Below the pieces are notes generated by a model. The model did no database searches and was not told the origin of the DNA. It worked only from the letters and a program-made list of their open reading frames with translations. Both the position numbers and the translations under genes were made by a program. Of a stretch of 64,000 nt of DNA, positions 55,434-64,000 are shown in pieces (position 1 is the stretch's first letter; each line of letters opens with the position of its first letter). The stretch comes from Streptomyces sp. KMM 9044 (lineage in GTDB: Bacteria; Actinomycetota; Actinomycetes; Streptomycetales; Streptomycetaceae), in NCBI RefSeq assembly GCF_024701375.2, contig NZ_CP113910.1:1426001-1490000 (forward strand). The letters are read 5' to 3'.

Positions 55434-58400
55434 TCACAGGTCTCCCTCCTTGGGTGACGGCCCCGGTGCGGGAGGGGACGTGTGCCGGGTCGGCGGACCG
55501 GCCATGAGCCGGCGCGGGTCGGCGGCCCGGGTGATGGCCGACTCGACGGCGGCGATGCGGTCGCCGAGGAGGGCGAGGGCGGCGACGGCGCGGGTGAGGG
55601 CGTCGTCGTCGGGGCCGCCCAGGGCGTGGGTGCGGACGTGGGCGGCCTTGACCTCGGCCCAGCGGGCGGCCTGTGCGGCGGTGAGTGTGCCGCGCAGTTC
55701 GGCGAGCTTGAGCAGGTTCGCCTCGGCGCCGGTGGTGAGGGTCTGTGCCTCGGCCGCGTAGTGGTCGTCGACGACCGCGGAGAGTTCGGTGTCGTTCATG
55801 ACCGGCTGGATCCGCTGGGCGATCTTGTTCATGTTGCGGTAGGAGCCCTGGAGCCGGAACGGCGGCTCGCTGCGGGCGTCGTCGGACTGGGCGGCGGAGG
55901 CGATGTAGGCCTCGTTGACCGCGAGGACCGTGCGGCGGGCGGTCAGCAGGTGGCGCAGGACGGTGAGGACGCGGTCCAGTTCGGTGGGCGCGTACGGGTG
56001 GGTGAGCCGGTCGGCGTGGGCGGTGGGGTCGCCCTCGGCGAGGCGGATCAGCAGGTCGAGATCGCCGCGGTCGCGGCCGGCGAGCGGGGCGAGGACGGTG
56101 TTGGCGGTGAGGGCGTTCTCGACGAAGCTGGCGGCGAAGGCGTCGTCCTTGCCGGTGAGGACGTCGCCGAGGTTCCACACGTCGGCGCGGTTGGCCAGCA
56201 TGTCGGGCACCCGGAAGAGGTCGCCGGACTCGGTGTAGGGGTTGCCGGCCATGCAGACGGCGAAGCGCTTGCCCCGCAGGTCGTAGGTGCGCGGCGCGCC
56301 TTCCCACACGCCCTCCACACGGCGGGTGGCGTCGCAGAGCGGGATGAACTTCTGGAGGAGTTCGGGCGAGGTGTGCTGGATGTCGTCGAGGTGGAGGAGC
56401 GTGTTGTTGCCGGCGGCCAGCGCGAAGTTGATCTTCTCGATCTCCTGGCGCGCGGTGGCGTTCGGCGCCTCGGCCGGGTCGAGCGAGGTCACGCGGCGGC
56501 CGAGTGCCGGGCCGCTGACCTTCACCAGGACGAGGCCGAGCCGGTCGGCGACGTATTCCACGAGGGTGGTCTTGCCGTAGCCGGGCGGGGAGACGAGCAG
56601 GAGCAGGCCGCCGGTGCCGGTGCGGCCCGACTCGCCGGTGGTGCCGAGCTGTTTGGCGAGGCTGTCCCCGATGAGGGGGAGGTAGACCTCGTCGACGAGG
56701 CGGTTGCGGACGAACGACGACATCACGCGCGGGCGGTGGTCGTCCAGGCGCAGCCGGGTGCGTTCGGCGGTGACCAGGGCGGTGCGGCGGCGCTGGAAGG
56801 CACGGAACGCGGGGGTGTCGCGGTCCCTGAACTCCTCCGTGCGGGCGAGGAATTCGTCCAGACGGAGAGTGAGACGGCGGTCGGTGATGCGGGGGTGGGT
56901 GCCGAGCAGGCCGTCCACGGTGACGGTGAGGGGCGCGTCGCACTCGTGGCGGGGCGTGTCCGGGCAGAGTTCGGCGGCGACGGCTTCGGCCAGGTCGCCG
57001 GGGGTGAGGGGGCTGCCGGTGGCGGCGGCGTACGCGCACAGCCAGGCCTCGACGAGCTGGCGGCGGGCGGCGAGACCGGTGAGGGCGGGCAGGTCCTCGT
57101 CGTAGGCCTCGGTGGCGACGGTGCGGCGGAACTTGTCGAGCAGGGTGCGGGTCTGCGCGCTGATGACGAACCCGTCCGGGCCGGTGGTGAGTTCGTCGAG
57201 GAGGTAGGCGGCGGCGGCTTCCGGGCGGGCCGACGACGCACCACCCGTGCCGCTGCCGTCCCCGTCCCGGTCGGCGATCCCGCGGGCGAGTTCGGCGCGC
57301 AGGTCGGCGAGGGCCTGGGGTGGGCCGAAGGCGTCGCGGACGCGGGCGAGGGCGCGGGCCCGGCGGGTGAGGTCGGCGCGTTCGGGGGCGGTGGTGCCGT
57401 GCGTCCAGTGGAGCAGGGCGAGGGCGCGGGCGGCGGGCTCGTGGCGCAGGAGTCCGGCCCCGTCGTGCAGGGGCCGGACGGCGGTGATCAGGGCGGTCGC
57501 GTCGTGGTCGTGGATGCCGCGCTCGTATCCCTCGTCGTAGGCCTCCTCGGCCGCCCGGCGGACGAGGGCGGCGAGATCGTCGGGGCCGTGCAGGGCGTCG
57601 GGGCCGTGCTCGTGCAGCAGGCGGGCGGCCAGGTGTTCGGCGCGGTAGACCTCGGGCGACTCGGACGGCAGGTGCCGGTTCCAGTAGCGGCGGCCGTCGT
57701 CGAGGGCCGGGTCGGTGACGGGTGCGCGGTAGTCGGTGCCGGTGAGGGCGAAGGCGAGGCCGTCGCCGTGCGGGACGAGGGTGAGGTCGAGGGGCCGGGT
57801 GGTGACGGCGAAGCGGTGGCTGCCCAGGCGGACGGAGCGGCCTCCGTCGGCGTAGAGGTCGGTGCGGTCGCGCAGGGCGCGGGCGGCTTCCTGCCGGGCG
57901 GAGCGGAGCCGTCCGTCGAGTTCCTCGGCACGGACCCGGTCGCCGAGGTCGCGGAGTTCGTCGGCGGTGCGGCGGACCTTGTCGACCAGGGGGTCGGAGA
58001 CGAAGTAGGTGCTGACCTCGTCGGCGTCGGCAAGGGTGGCGCAGCGGCGGGCGATGGTCTCCAGGACGCGTTCGGCGGCGGAGGCGAGCTGTTCGGCGCG
58101 GCGGGCGCGGGCGTCGGTGAAGCTCTGTTTGCGGACGGTGAACGCCTGGTAGATCTGGGTGCGTTGGTCGACGAGTTCACCCAGGACGTCGTCGAACTCC
58201 GCGAAGCGGGACTCCAGGGTTTCCAACTGGGCGAGAACGCGAGTCAGTTGTTTGTCACAGGACTCGGGGTCGGCGGCGGCCGCGAGGGCGCCGGTGACGG
58301 TCTGGCCGAGCAGGGCGAGTTCGGCGGCGAATCCGGCGCGGGCCTCGCGGTCGCGCAGGCCGCGGCGGCGGGCGTCGAGGGTGGCGCGGGCGCGGTTGAC

Positions 58401-60458
58401 ACCGCCGAGTGTTTCGGCGACGCGTTCCAGGACGGCGGTGCGGACGGTCGCGTCGCCGATCTCGAGTCCGGCGACGACCTCGGTCACCGTCCGCAGCCCG
58501 TCGGCGAGTTCGTCCAGGCGGGCGGCGACGGGTGCGGCCTCGGCCGCGGTGGCCGTCTGTTCGGCGTCGGCGACGAGGCGTTCGACGTCGGCGTGGTGGG
58601 CGGCGAAGGCGTCCTCGTGGGCGAGGTGGGTGACCGCGCGCCGGCCGAAGGAGTCGAGGTCGTGGCCGGCGTCGGCGGCGAGTTCGTCGATGCGGGCGTG
58701 GTCGGCGTACCGCATCTCCTTCAGGGTCAGCAGATGGCCCCGGGCGTGGCGGAGTTCGGTGAGACCCGCGACCCAGGCAGCGGCCTCGCGGGGCTGCTCG
58801 CCACGCAGCCGGCGGACCACGGAGCCGATGCGGCCGGCCGCCTCGTCGAGCGCGGCGGCGGCACGGCGGCTGAGGTCGCGTACGGTCTCGAACTCGTCCA
58901 GGACCTGTTCGGCGGTGGTCCGCACGTCCTCCAGCGGGCCGCGCAGGTCGCCCAGTTCGGGTTCGCCGAGCCAGTGGTGGGCGTCGGCCGTGCGGACGCA
59001 GGCGGCGGCCAGGGCCTCGTACACCTCGGTCGTCGGGGTGGTCTCGGTGACGGAGCGGACCAGGGCCAGACAGGCGGAGACGCCGCGGACGAGGTCGGCG
59101 TTGCCGACCCGGTCGAGGGGGCCGTCGCCGACGGGCTGGGCTGCGGCATGGGTGTCGGAGACGTAGGGCGAGTGCCACAGTTGGAGCGGGTGGACGCGGG
59201 CGGGTTCGTCGCCGTCGGGCCGCAGCAGGATGAGTGCGCCGTCGTCGAAGAGCGCCCAGCCGTGGCAGCTCAGCGGTGCGGCGACCTCCTTGCGGATCAC
59301 GTTGTAGGGCAGGAGCAGGGCGCGGCCCCGGCCCGGGGCGTGGAAGGCGTACAGCACGTCCTCGCCGTTGGGCGAGCGCACCTCGTGCTCGAACTCCATT
59401 CCGCTGGTGTCGAGTGCGTACGTCTTGTGGGTGCCGGCGGCAAGGCAGTAGCCGCCGGGGAAGACGATGCCCTGGTCCTCGGGCAGACGTCGGCAGCCCT
59501 GGCCGATGCCGTCGAGGCGGACGACGGTCCGGGTGAGGGTGTTGAAGACGAGGTGGCGGTGCGCGGTCTCCTTGTAGGGCAGGACGCGCAGCAGGATCAG
59601 CGCGCCGACGCGGGCGTGGGCGATCTCCGCGTCGGCGAGGGACTGGAGCGGCTCGTCGACCGGTTCGGTGTGGATGCCGTCGGGGGTGCCGGTGTCGTTC
59701 TCCGTCTTGACGGTGAGGGTGCCGCCGAGGGTGTCGGCGAAGAGTTCGTCCAGGACACGCACGTGCGGGTGCCGACCGACGACGTGGTCCTCGCGGGTGG
59801 TGCGGGTCCATTCGATGTCCGGGGCCGGGGTGCGGGCGTGGTCGCGGTCGCCGCGCGCGTCGAGGAAGGCCGCCCGGCCGTCCTCGGACACCGACCAGTG
59901 CAGGACGCGGATGTCGCCGGCCTTCTCGCCGGTCTGGAACACGGCGAGGAGTTTGCCGTCGACGCGGCGCAGCCGCAGCAGGCGGGCCTGACGGTAGTAG
60001 CGGTGCAGGGCGCCGAACTCACGCAGGAACCCGGGATCGTCGAGGAGTCCGGGAACGGCGTCGTCGGGCAGCCGGTTCAGGGCGCGGTCGTGCACGGCGA
60101 GGACGTCGCCGACGGCGGTGTCCGTCTCCGGGCGCGGATGGGCACCGTAGCCGAAGAGGAGCACGTCGCCCACGGCGACGATGTCGCGGGGCACGCTGGT
60201 GCGGTCGGTGCGCAGCCGTTCGGTGCCGGTGAGGCGCAGTTCGGCGGCACCGAACGTCTCGATCCGGAGCCGGTTCAACTCCTCTGCGCGCCGCGCGAGT
60301 TCGGTGGCCTGCGCGGTGAGGCGGTCGCGCAGCACCTGGTAGGTGCCACCGTCGACGGTGTCGTGCACGGCGGTGCCCGCGCCCGCCGGGTTGCGCGCGC
60401 CCTCGGCAGACTGCTGGTCGGTGCCCGTGCCGGGTGTCTCGTGGGTGCCGGTGGTCAT
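55434..60458 (-). CDS. Giant AAA ATPase (DUF3686 / 'DNA repair ATPase' type)
   Basis: 1674 residues from ATG at 60458 (MTTGTHETPG), with an AGGCAGGAGG ribosome-binding sequence. Residues 1-1280 are the long DUF3686-like region with WD/beta-rich parts (EFGALHRYYRQARLLRLRRV, FETVRDLSRRAAAAL). They include a long coiled-coil (about 600-900) and a zinc-free linker. A classical AAA module follows: Walker A SPPGYGKTTLVEYV near 1290, Walker B LLHLDDIQHTSPELLQ near 1355, sensor FAVCMAGNPYTESGD. Substrate and role are unknown; the 'DNA repair' name is by annotation tradition. It is 77 bases downstream of the flotillin-like gene, and such ATPases recur with SPFH and YqiJ-like genes. Confidence 0.85.
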   Translation of the reverse strand: MTTGTHETPGTGTDQQSAEGARNPAGAGTAVHDTVDGGTYQVLRDRLTAQATELARRAEELNRLRIETFGAAELRLTGTERLRTDRTSVPRDIVAVGDVLLFGYGAHPRPETDTAVGDVLAVHDRALNRLPDDAVPGLLDDPGFLREFGALHRYYRQARLLRLRRVDGKLLAVFQTGEKAGDIRVLHWSVSEDGRAAFLDARGDRDHARTPAPDIEWTRTTREDHVVGRHPHVRVLDELFADTLGGTLTVKTENDTGTPDGIHTEPVDEPLQSLADAEIAHARVGALILLRVLPYKETAHRHLVFNTLTRTVVRLDGIGQGCRRLPEDQGIVFPGGYCLAAGTHKTYALDTSGMEFEHEVRSPNGEDVLYAFHAPGRGRALLLPYNVIRKEVAAPLSCHGWALFDDGALILLRPDGDEPARVHPLQLWHSPYVSDTHAAAQPVGDGPLDRVGNADLVRGVSACLALVRSVTETTPTTEVYEALAAACVRTADAHHWLGEPELGDLRGPLEDVRTTAEQVLDEFETVRDLSRRAAAALDEAAGRIGSVVRRLRGEQPREAAAWVAGLTELRHARGHLLTLKEMRYADHARIDELAADAGHDLDSFGRRAVTHLAHEDAFAAHHADVERLVADAEQTATAAEAAPVAARLDELADGLRTVTEVVAGLEIGDATVRTAVLERVAETLGGVNRARATLDARRRGLRDREARAGFAAELALLGQTVTGALAAAADPESCDKQLTRVLAQLETLESRFAEFDDVLGELVDQRTQIYQAFTVRKQSFTDARARRAEQLASAAERVLETIARRCATLADADEVSTYFVSDPLVDKVRRTADELRDLGDRVRAEELDGRLRSARQEAARALRDRTDLYADGGRSVRLGSHRFAVTTRPLDLTLVPHGDGLAFALTGTDYRAPVTDPALDDGRRYWNRHLPSESPEVYRAEHLAARLLHEHGPDALHGPDDLAALVRRAAEEAYDEGYERGIHDHDATALITAVRPLHDGAGLLRHEPAARALALLHWTHGTTAPERADLTRRARALARVRDAFGPPQALADLRAELARGIADRDGDGSGTGGASSARPEAAAAYLLDELTTGPDGFVISAQTRTLLDKFRRTVATEAYDEDLPALTGLAARRQLVEAWLCAYAAATGSPLTPGDLAEAVAAELCPDTPRHECDAPLTVTVDGLLGTHPRITDRRLTLRLDEFLARTEEFRDRDTPAFRAFQRRRTALVTAERTRLRLDDHRPRVMSSFVRNRLVDEVYLPLIGDSLAKQLGTTGESGRTGTGGLLLLVSPPGYGKTTLVEYVADRLGLVLVKVSGPALGRRVTSLDPAEAPNATARQEIEKINFALAAGNNTLLHLDDIQHTSPELLQKFIPLCDATRRVEGVWEGAPRTYDLRGKRFAVCMAGNPYTESGDLFRVPDMLANRADVWNLGDVLTGKDDAFAASFVENALTANTVLAPLAGRDRGDLDLLIRLAEGDPTAHADRLTHPYAPTELDRVLTVLRHLLTARRTVLAVNEAYIASAAQSDDARSEPPFRLQGSYRNMNKIAQRIQPVMNDTELSAVVDDHYAAEAQTLTTGAEANLLKLAELRGTLTAAQAARWAEVKAAHVRTHALGGPDDDALTRAVAALALLGDRIAAVESAITRAADPRRLMAGPPTRHTSPPAPGPSPKEGDL

Positions 60459-60535
60459 GGCTGCCTCCTGCCTTTCGAACGGGAGCGGCCGGGGAGCCGC
60501 CGTCCCCTGCGCGGCGGCTCCCCGACCGGGGGTGG

Positions 60536-62581
60536 TCAGGCCCTGGCGTGGTCGTTCAGCGCGGCCAGCGGGGTGTCTGCGAGGCCCAACTCCGCAGCTT
60601 TTTCGATCAGTTGCTTGATCCGGCCGGTGTTGTCGCCCCCCGTCTGCATCAGCTTCACGAGCAGCGCGGACACCGTCAGGTTCTGCACGTCGGCACTCGA
60701 CACGGAGCCCAGGATCCGGCTCACGCCGTCGGTGAAGCTCGCCGAGCCGTCCAGCCACGGGCCGGCGAGGGCCTGGGCGGTCTCGGAGTGCTGGACGAAC
60801 CCGTCGAGGCCCTTGCCGAGCGCGATGGAGGAGACCAGCCGGTCGAAGAACACGGACTCCCCGCCGACGATGTTGATGTCGGCGTTCTCCAGACCGGTCG
60901 CGAGCACCGTGGCCTGGGCCTCGGCGACCTGCCGCTGCACCTCGAGCCCGGCGAGCCGTACGTCCTTCTCCGCCTCGAGGCGCAGCCGGTACTCCTCGTG
61001 GCCGCGGGACGCCTCGTCCAGCGCGGCCATCGCCGCCGCCTTCTCGGTGAGGCCGGCGGCCTCCGCCTTGAGCCTGCCGCTGATGCCCTCCGCGTCGGCG
61101 AGCGCCTTGGCCCGCGCGCCCTCGGCCTCGGCACGCATCCGGGCCTCGGCCGCCTCGGCCTCGGCACGGCCGGCCTTCTCGATGACGTCGGCCTCCTTGT
61201 CACGGACCTGTACGAGGGCGAGTCCCTCGGCGGCGGCCTCGGCCTGGATGCCTTCGGCCAGCCGCACCTTGGCCTGGGCGTCGAGGTCGGCGCTCTTCAG
61301 CCGGGCCTCGGCCAGGGTCAGTTCCTCGGCGGCGCGGTGCGTGGCGGACACCTCGGCGGCCTCCGCGGCCTTGATGTCCTTGACCAGCTTCTCCTGTGCC
61401 TCGGCCTCGGCGGCGATGATGACGGCCTGGCGCTGGCGTTCCGCCTCCTCCACGGCCCGCAGCTTCTTGATCGACTCCTCCTGCTCGGCGACCGTACGGT
61501 CCACCGCGACGCGCTCCCGGACGACCTCGGCGATGTCGCGCTTCTGGGCCTCGACCTCCTTGTCGGCGGCGATCCGGGTCAGCTCGGTCTCCCGCTCACG
61601 GGCGATGACCTCGAGCATCCGGTCCTTCTCGATGCGTTCGCTCTCCACGGCGATGACCCGCTCGCGGTTCTTGGCGGCGACGGCGACCTCACGCGCCTGG
61701 TTCTCGCGCTGCACGCCGAGCTGCTCCTCGGTGCGCAGGAAGGCGCTCTGCGCGCGCAGCCGCTCCTCCTCCACCACCCGCGCCGTCTCGGCCTCCTCAC
61801 GGGCCCGCACGGTCTCTATCTCACGGCGCTGCTTGATCTCGGCGTCGGTCTGCCGGCGCTCCAGCTCGAGGATCGCCTCACGCGCGTCGACGTTCTGCCG
61901 GGTGATCTCCTTCTCCTCGCCGCGCTGGGCCTCGTTGGTGCGGACGTGTTCCACGGCCGTCAGCTCGGTGATCTTGCGGATGCCCTGCGCGTCGAGCACG
62001 TTGCCCGGGTCGAGCTGGGCCAGCGGCGTCTGCTCCAGGAAGTCGATCGCCGCGTCCTCGAGGTGGTAGCCGTTGAGGTCGACGCCGATGACCTCGATGA
62101 TCCGGTACCGCAGTTCCTCGCGCTTGGTGTAGAGGTCGGTGAAGTCCATCTGCTTGCCGACGGTCTTCAGCGCCTCGGAGAACTTCGCGTGGAACAGCTC
62201 CTGCAGCGTGTTCCGGTCACTGGCCCGCGCGGTGCCGACGGCCTGCGCGACCTTGATGACGTCCTCGACGGTCTTGTTGACCTTGACGAAGAAGGTGATG
62301 CGGATGTCCGCGCGGATGTTGTCCTGGCAGATCAGGCCTTCCTTGCCGGCCCTGGTGATCTCGATGGTCTTCACCGAGATGTCCATGACCTCGGCCCTGT
62401 GCAGCACGGGCAGCACCGTCTGCCCGGTGAAGGTCACGTCGACCTTGCGGACCTTGGAGACGATGAGCGCCTTGCCCTGCTCCACCTTGCGGAACAGCCG
62501 GGACATGATGAACAGCACGACGAGTGCGGCGAGCAGGCAGACGCCGACGAGCACGGCGATGCCCACGGTGGCAGCATCCAT
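60536..62581 (-). CDS. Flotillin-like SPFH protein (YqiK type)
   Basis: 681 residues from ATG at 62581. An N-terminal membrane helix (VGIAVLVGVCLLAALVVLFI), then Band 7 (about 30-200: VEQGKALIVSKVRKVDVTFT, ITFFVKVNKTVEDVIKVAQA). A very long charged coiled-coil of about 230-560, rich in Glu/Ala/Arg (AREEAETARVVEEERL and AEAEAAEARMRAEAEGARAK), characterises flotillins. The C-terminus has DINIVGGESVFFDRLVSS. Flotillins form membrane microdomains. In enterobacteria YqiK pairs with YqiJ, as here. It is longer than the two SPFH proteins at 30-33 kb and of a different subfamily. Confidence 0.9.
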   Translation of the reverse strand: MDAATVGIAVLVGVCLLAALVVLFIMSRLFRKVEQGKALIVSKVRKVDVTFTGQTVLPVLHRAEVMDISVKTIEITRAGKEGLICQDNIRADIRITFFVKVNKTVEDVIKVAQAVGTARASDRNTLQELFHAKFSEALKTVGKQMDFTDLYTKREELRYRIIEVIGVDLNGYHLEDAAIDFLEQTPLAQLDPGNVLDAQGIRKITELTAVEHVRTNEAQRGEEKEITRQNVDAREAILELERRQTDAEIKQRREIETVRAREEAETARVVEEERLRAQSAFLRTEEQLGVQRENQAREVAVAAKNRERVIAVESERIEKDRMLEVIARERETELTRIAADKEVEAQKRDIAEVVRERVAVDRTVAEQEESIKKLRAVEEAERQRQAVIIAAEAEAQEKLVKDIKAAEAAEVSATHRAAEELTLAEARLKSADLDAQAKVRLAEGIQAEAAAEGLALVQVRDKEADVIEKAGRAEAEAAEARMRAEAEGARAKALADAEGISGRLKAEAAGLTEKAAAMAALDEASRGHEEYRLRLEAEKDVRLAGLEVQRQVAEAQATVLATGLENADINIVGGESVFFDRLVSSIALGKGLDGFVQHSETAQALAGPWLDGSASFTDGVSRILGSVSSADVQNLTVSALLVKLMQTGGDNTGRIKQLIEKAAELGLADTPLAALNDHARA

Positions 62582-62852
62582 GGGATACGTCCTTCGGAGC
62601 TGGGTGACGGACAGAAGTGACAGGTCGGCGCCGGGCGCCGAGGAGTGCGGCGGCGGGGCCGCCCCGGTGCCTCCCGGCCCGGACCGTGCAGGTGGTGACG
62701 GCGTGACGTGGTCACGGTGTGGTGGTGACGTGACGGCCGTGCGGCGGTGGCGTGGTGGTGTGCGGCACGTGTGGCTCGCGCGGGAGCCGTTCGCCGGCTC
62801 CGCCACGAGACACGCCGGGCAAACCGCCCCGGTTCCCGCCGGGTCCGCGGAA

Positions 62853-63233
62853 CTACCGGGAGGGCCCGGGTTCGTCGGGCACCAGACGGTGCAGCGGACG
62901 CACGAAGAAGCGGGTCAGCCGCCAGGCCGCGAGGAGGGCTCCGGCCAGGGCCGGAAGGCGCAGCAGTCCCCTGCCGGGCCCCTCGGGGACGTGCGCGTCC
63001 AGCAGCACGGTCACGCCGGTGGCGAGCAGCCAGGCGAACAGGGTCAGCAGGGAGAGCGCGAGAGCGACCGGCACTCCGCCCATCCCCCAGGCGTCGAGAT
63101 CCGCGTCCGGGTCGAAGGCGTGCGGTGTGGTGACGCCGACGGCCACCAGCAGCCAGAAGCAGGCCGCCACGACGAGGGCTGCGGTGAGCAGAAGCGTGGG
63201 CAGGCCTGTGGCGGCCTCCGCGATCATGTGCAT
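62853..63233 (-). CDS. YqiJ-like small membrane protein
   Basis: 126 residues from ATG at 63233 (MHMIAEAATGLP), with a GGGGGTGGCC ribosome-binding sequence. Two or three helices: LPTLLLTAALVVAACFWLLV, VPVALALSLLTLFAWLLATG and LLRLPALAGALLAAW, with an acidic AFDPDADLDAWGMG loop between. The pattern matches the N-terminal membrane part of YqiJ family proteins; the C-terminal OB-fold of YqiJ (about 200 residues in total) appears short or missing here. It is 271 bases upstream of the flotillin gene and probably co-transcribed. Confidence 0.65.
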   Translation of the reverse strand: MHMIAEAATGLPTLLLTAALVVAACFWLLVAVGVTTPHAFDPDADLDAWGMGGVPVALALSLLTLFAWLLATGVTVLLDAHVPEGPGRGLLRLPALAGALLAAWRLTRFFVRPLHRLVPDEPGPSR

Positions 63234-63326
63234 CCTCGGCCACCCCCTTTCCCGATCCCCGCGTCCCGCGTTCCGCGGGTCGCGCCCCTCTGACGGCTCG
63301 CGCCGACGGCAGCACCGGCCCCCGGT

Positions 63327-63368
63327 GGTTCCGGTGCCTCGCACCTGCCGGTACCAGGCACCAGAACC
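63327..63368. promoter_or_regulatory. Large imperfect dyad in the divergent promoter
   Basis: GGTTCCGGTGCCT (63327-63339) and AGGCACCAGAACC (63356-63368) are inverted with one mismatch over 13 bases, separated by 16. It lies between the YqiJ-like gene and the PucR-type regulator and could be an operator or a stem-loop. Confidence 0.5.
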
Positions 63369-63419
63369 GTCCGCGGTGCTCCCCGCGGACCATGATGGCC
63401 GGTCAGGCACCGCTCACGC

Positions 63420-63438
63420 ATTGCCGGTTTCCGGCAAT
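63420..63438. promoter_or_regulatory. Perfect palindrome ATTGCCGG-N3-CCGGCAAT
   Basis: 8-bp arms with a 3-base spacer, centred about 90 bases upstream of the PucR/CdaR-type start and about 195 bases upstream of the YqiJ-like start. It has the spacing of a dimeric HTH operator. The divergent regulator is the obvious candidate to bind it. Confidence 0.6.
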
Positions 63439-63520
63439 ATTCCCTAGGGTCTGCATGCCGGGTGCGTGATCGGCACCCGTCGGGACGGCGTCAGGGGCGC
63501 GTCGGGATTTGGGGAGTGAC

Positions 63521-64000
63521 GTGGCGGAGCGGGAGATACCCGAGGACTATCTCGAAGGCTTTGCCCAGATCCTGGAGGAGGTCGCGGCTACCGGCCGGCA
63601 CCTCTCCCGGGAGGAGCTGAGCTCCCGTCGGGCCCTGGGGGAACGGGCCGCGGAGGCGGGCTTCGGTCTGCGCGCCCTGGTACGCACGCACCTGACCGCC
63701 ACGCGTGAGGTCTGGCCGCGCGGCCAGGGTGATTCGGCCGAGGAGGCGCTCTCCGCCGTGCAGCAGGCGGTGGACGCGTTCGCCGAGGGCTACGAGCGGG
63801 CGCAGCGCCTCGCCGTTCGCCAGGAGGAGGCGGCCCGGCGGGAGTTCATCGACGACCTCCTCTACGGCCGCAGTGACCTGGGCCGGCTCGCCGAACGCGC
63901 CGAACGCTTCGGCCTGCGGCTCTCCCATGAGCACGCGGTCGCCGTCGCACGGGGCCCCGTCGCCTACAACGAGGGCGACGCCGTCCCGCGGCGGGTGGAG
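63521..64000 (+). CDS. PucR/CdaR-type transcriptional regulator, 3'-partial
   Basis: The first 160 residues from GTG at 63521 (MAEREIPEDYLEGFAQILEE); the gene runs off the window. An N-terminal helical region (LGERAAEAGFGLRALVRTHL, AVQQAVDAFAEGYERAQRLA) leads to REFIDDLLYGRSDLGRLAERAE, RFGLRLSHEHAVAVA, the start of the GGDEF-like CdaR domain. The C-terminal PucR helix-turn-helix should follow outside. It is divergent from the YqiJ/flotillin/ATPase operon with two dyads between them, so it may control that operon. The effector is unknown. Confidence 0.75.
   Translation, partial: MAEREIPEDYLEGFAQILEEVAATGRHLSREELSSRRALGERAAEAGFGLRALVRTHLTATREVWPRGQGDSAEEALSAVQQAVDAFAEGYERAQRLAVRQEEAARREFIDDLLYGRSDLGRLAERAERFGLRLSHEHAVAVARGPVAYNEGDAVPRRVE

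Noticed and set aside
55482..62069. A 2195-codon plus-strand open frame opposite the ATPase and flotillin genes
   Set aside because: It is Gly/Ala/Val/Arg-rich noise that mirrors the antisense of two clearly real genes. High GC content suppresses stop codons in such frames.

Overview
The window is high-GC actinobacterial DNA, almost certainly from a Streptomyces chromosome. The third codon positions are strongly G/C, and the gene families are typical of the genus: a DUF1906 secreted protein, CU044_5270 and Scr1/DUF5753-type genes, a TioE-type MerR regulator, and Nur-type nickel control. The first 14 kb is an insertion-sequence pile-up of the kind seen in chromosome arms or integrated elements. 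The rest is mostly ordinary accessory chromosome with a few scars.

Layout. Positions 1-986 hold two small hypothetical genes. From 1140 to about 13516 there are IS3, a broken phd/doc-type toxin-antitoxin pair, an IS630 remnant, an ISL3 element with a 236-bp MITE inside its right terminal repeat, an IS1380, an IS3 remnant, an orphan Rhs C-terminal tip, an IS5, a small membrane protein, a secreted DUF1906 protein, a broken CU044_5270 gene and a second IS1380. An MBL-fold hydrolase gene follows at 13.6 kb. A six-gene minus-strand operon (21044 back to 14588: FAD/thioredoxin-reductase-like enzyme, DrrA, DrrB, methyltransferase, DoxX-like protein, berberine-bridge-type oxidase) lies beside a UvrA-like ATPase and a divergent TioE-type regulator. 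This looks like a resistance island against a DNA-binding drug. At 25.7-29.3 kb is a carotenoid end-group operon (CruF-like hydratase, glycosyltransferase, CrtI/CrtD-like desaturase). Its glycosyltransferase carries an in-frame 147-bp insertion that has the form of a small transposon. At 30.3-33.3 kb are two overlapping SPFH-domain genes, with a divergent SUMF1-type protein.

At 34.5-36.0 kb an IS5-family element carries a passenger gene. Next come an SDR fragment, a GlsB-type stress protein, a decayed efflux adaptor, a two-component system, a beta-ketoadipate-type thiolase with a LysR regulator, and a YcnI-type copper protein. At 45.9-54.4 kb two metal importers sit back to back: a five-gene nickel-type ABC importer behind a Nur-like operator, and a CbiMNQO ECF cobalt importer behind a cobalamin riboswitch. 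The window ends with a three-gene set (YqiJ-like membrane protein, flotillin-like SPFH protein, 1674-residue AAA ATPase). Divergent from it is a PucR/CdaR-type regulator that runs off the end.

A recurring oddity bears on every 'pseudogene' call. At least seven reading-frame breaks each fall at a short homopolymer run that is one base off from the obvious continuous frame. Most look like one-base losses, so some breaks may be sequencing error. All calls come from reading the sequence and translations; no database search was run.
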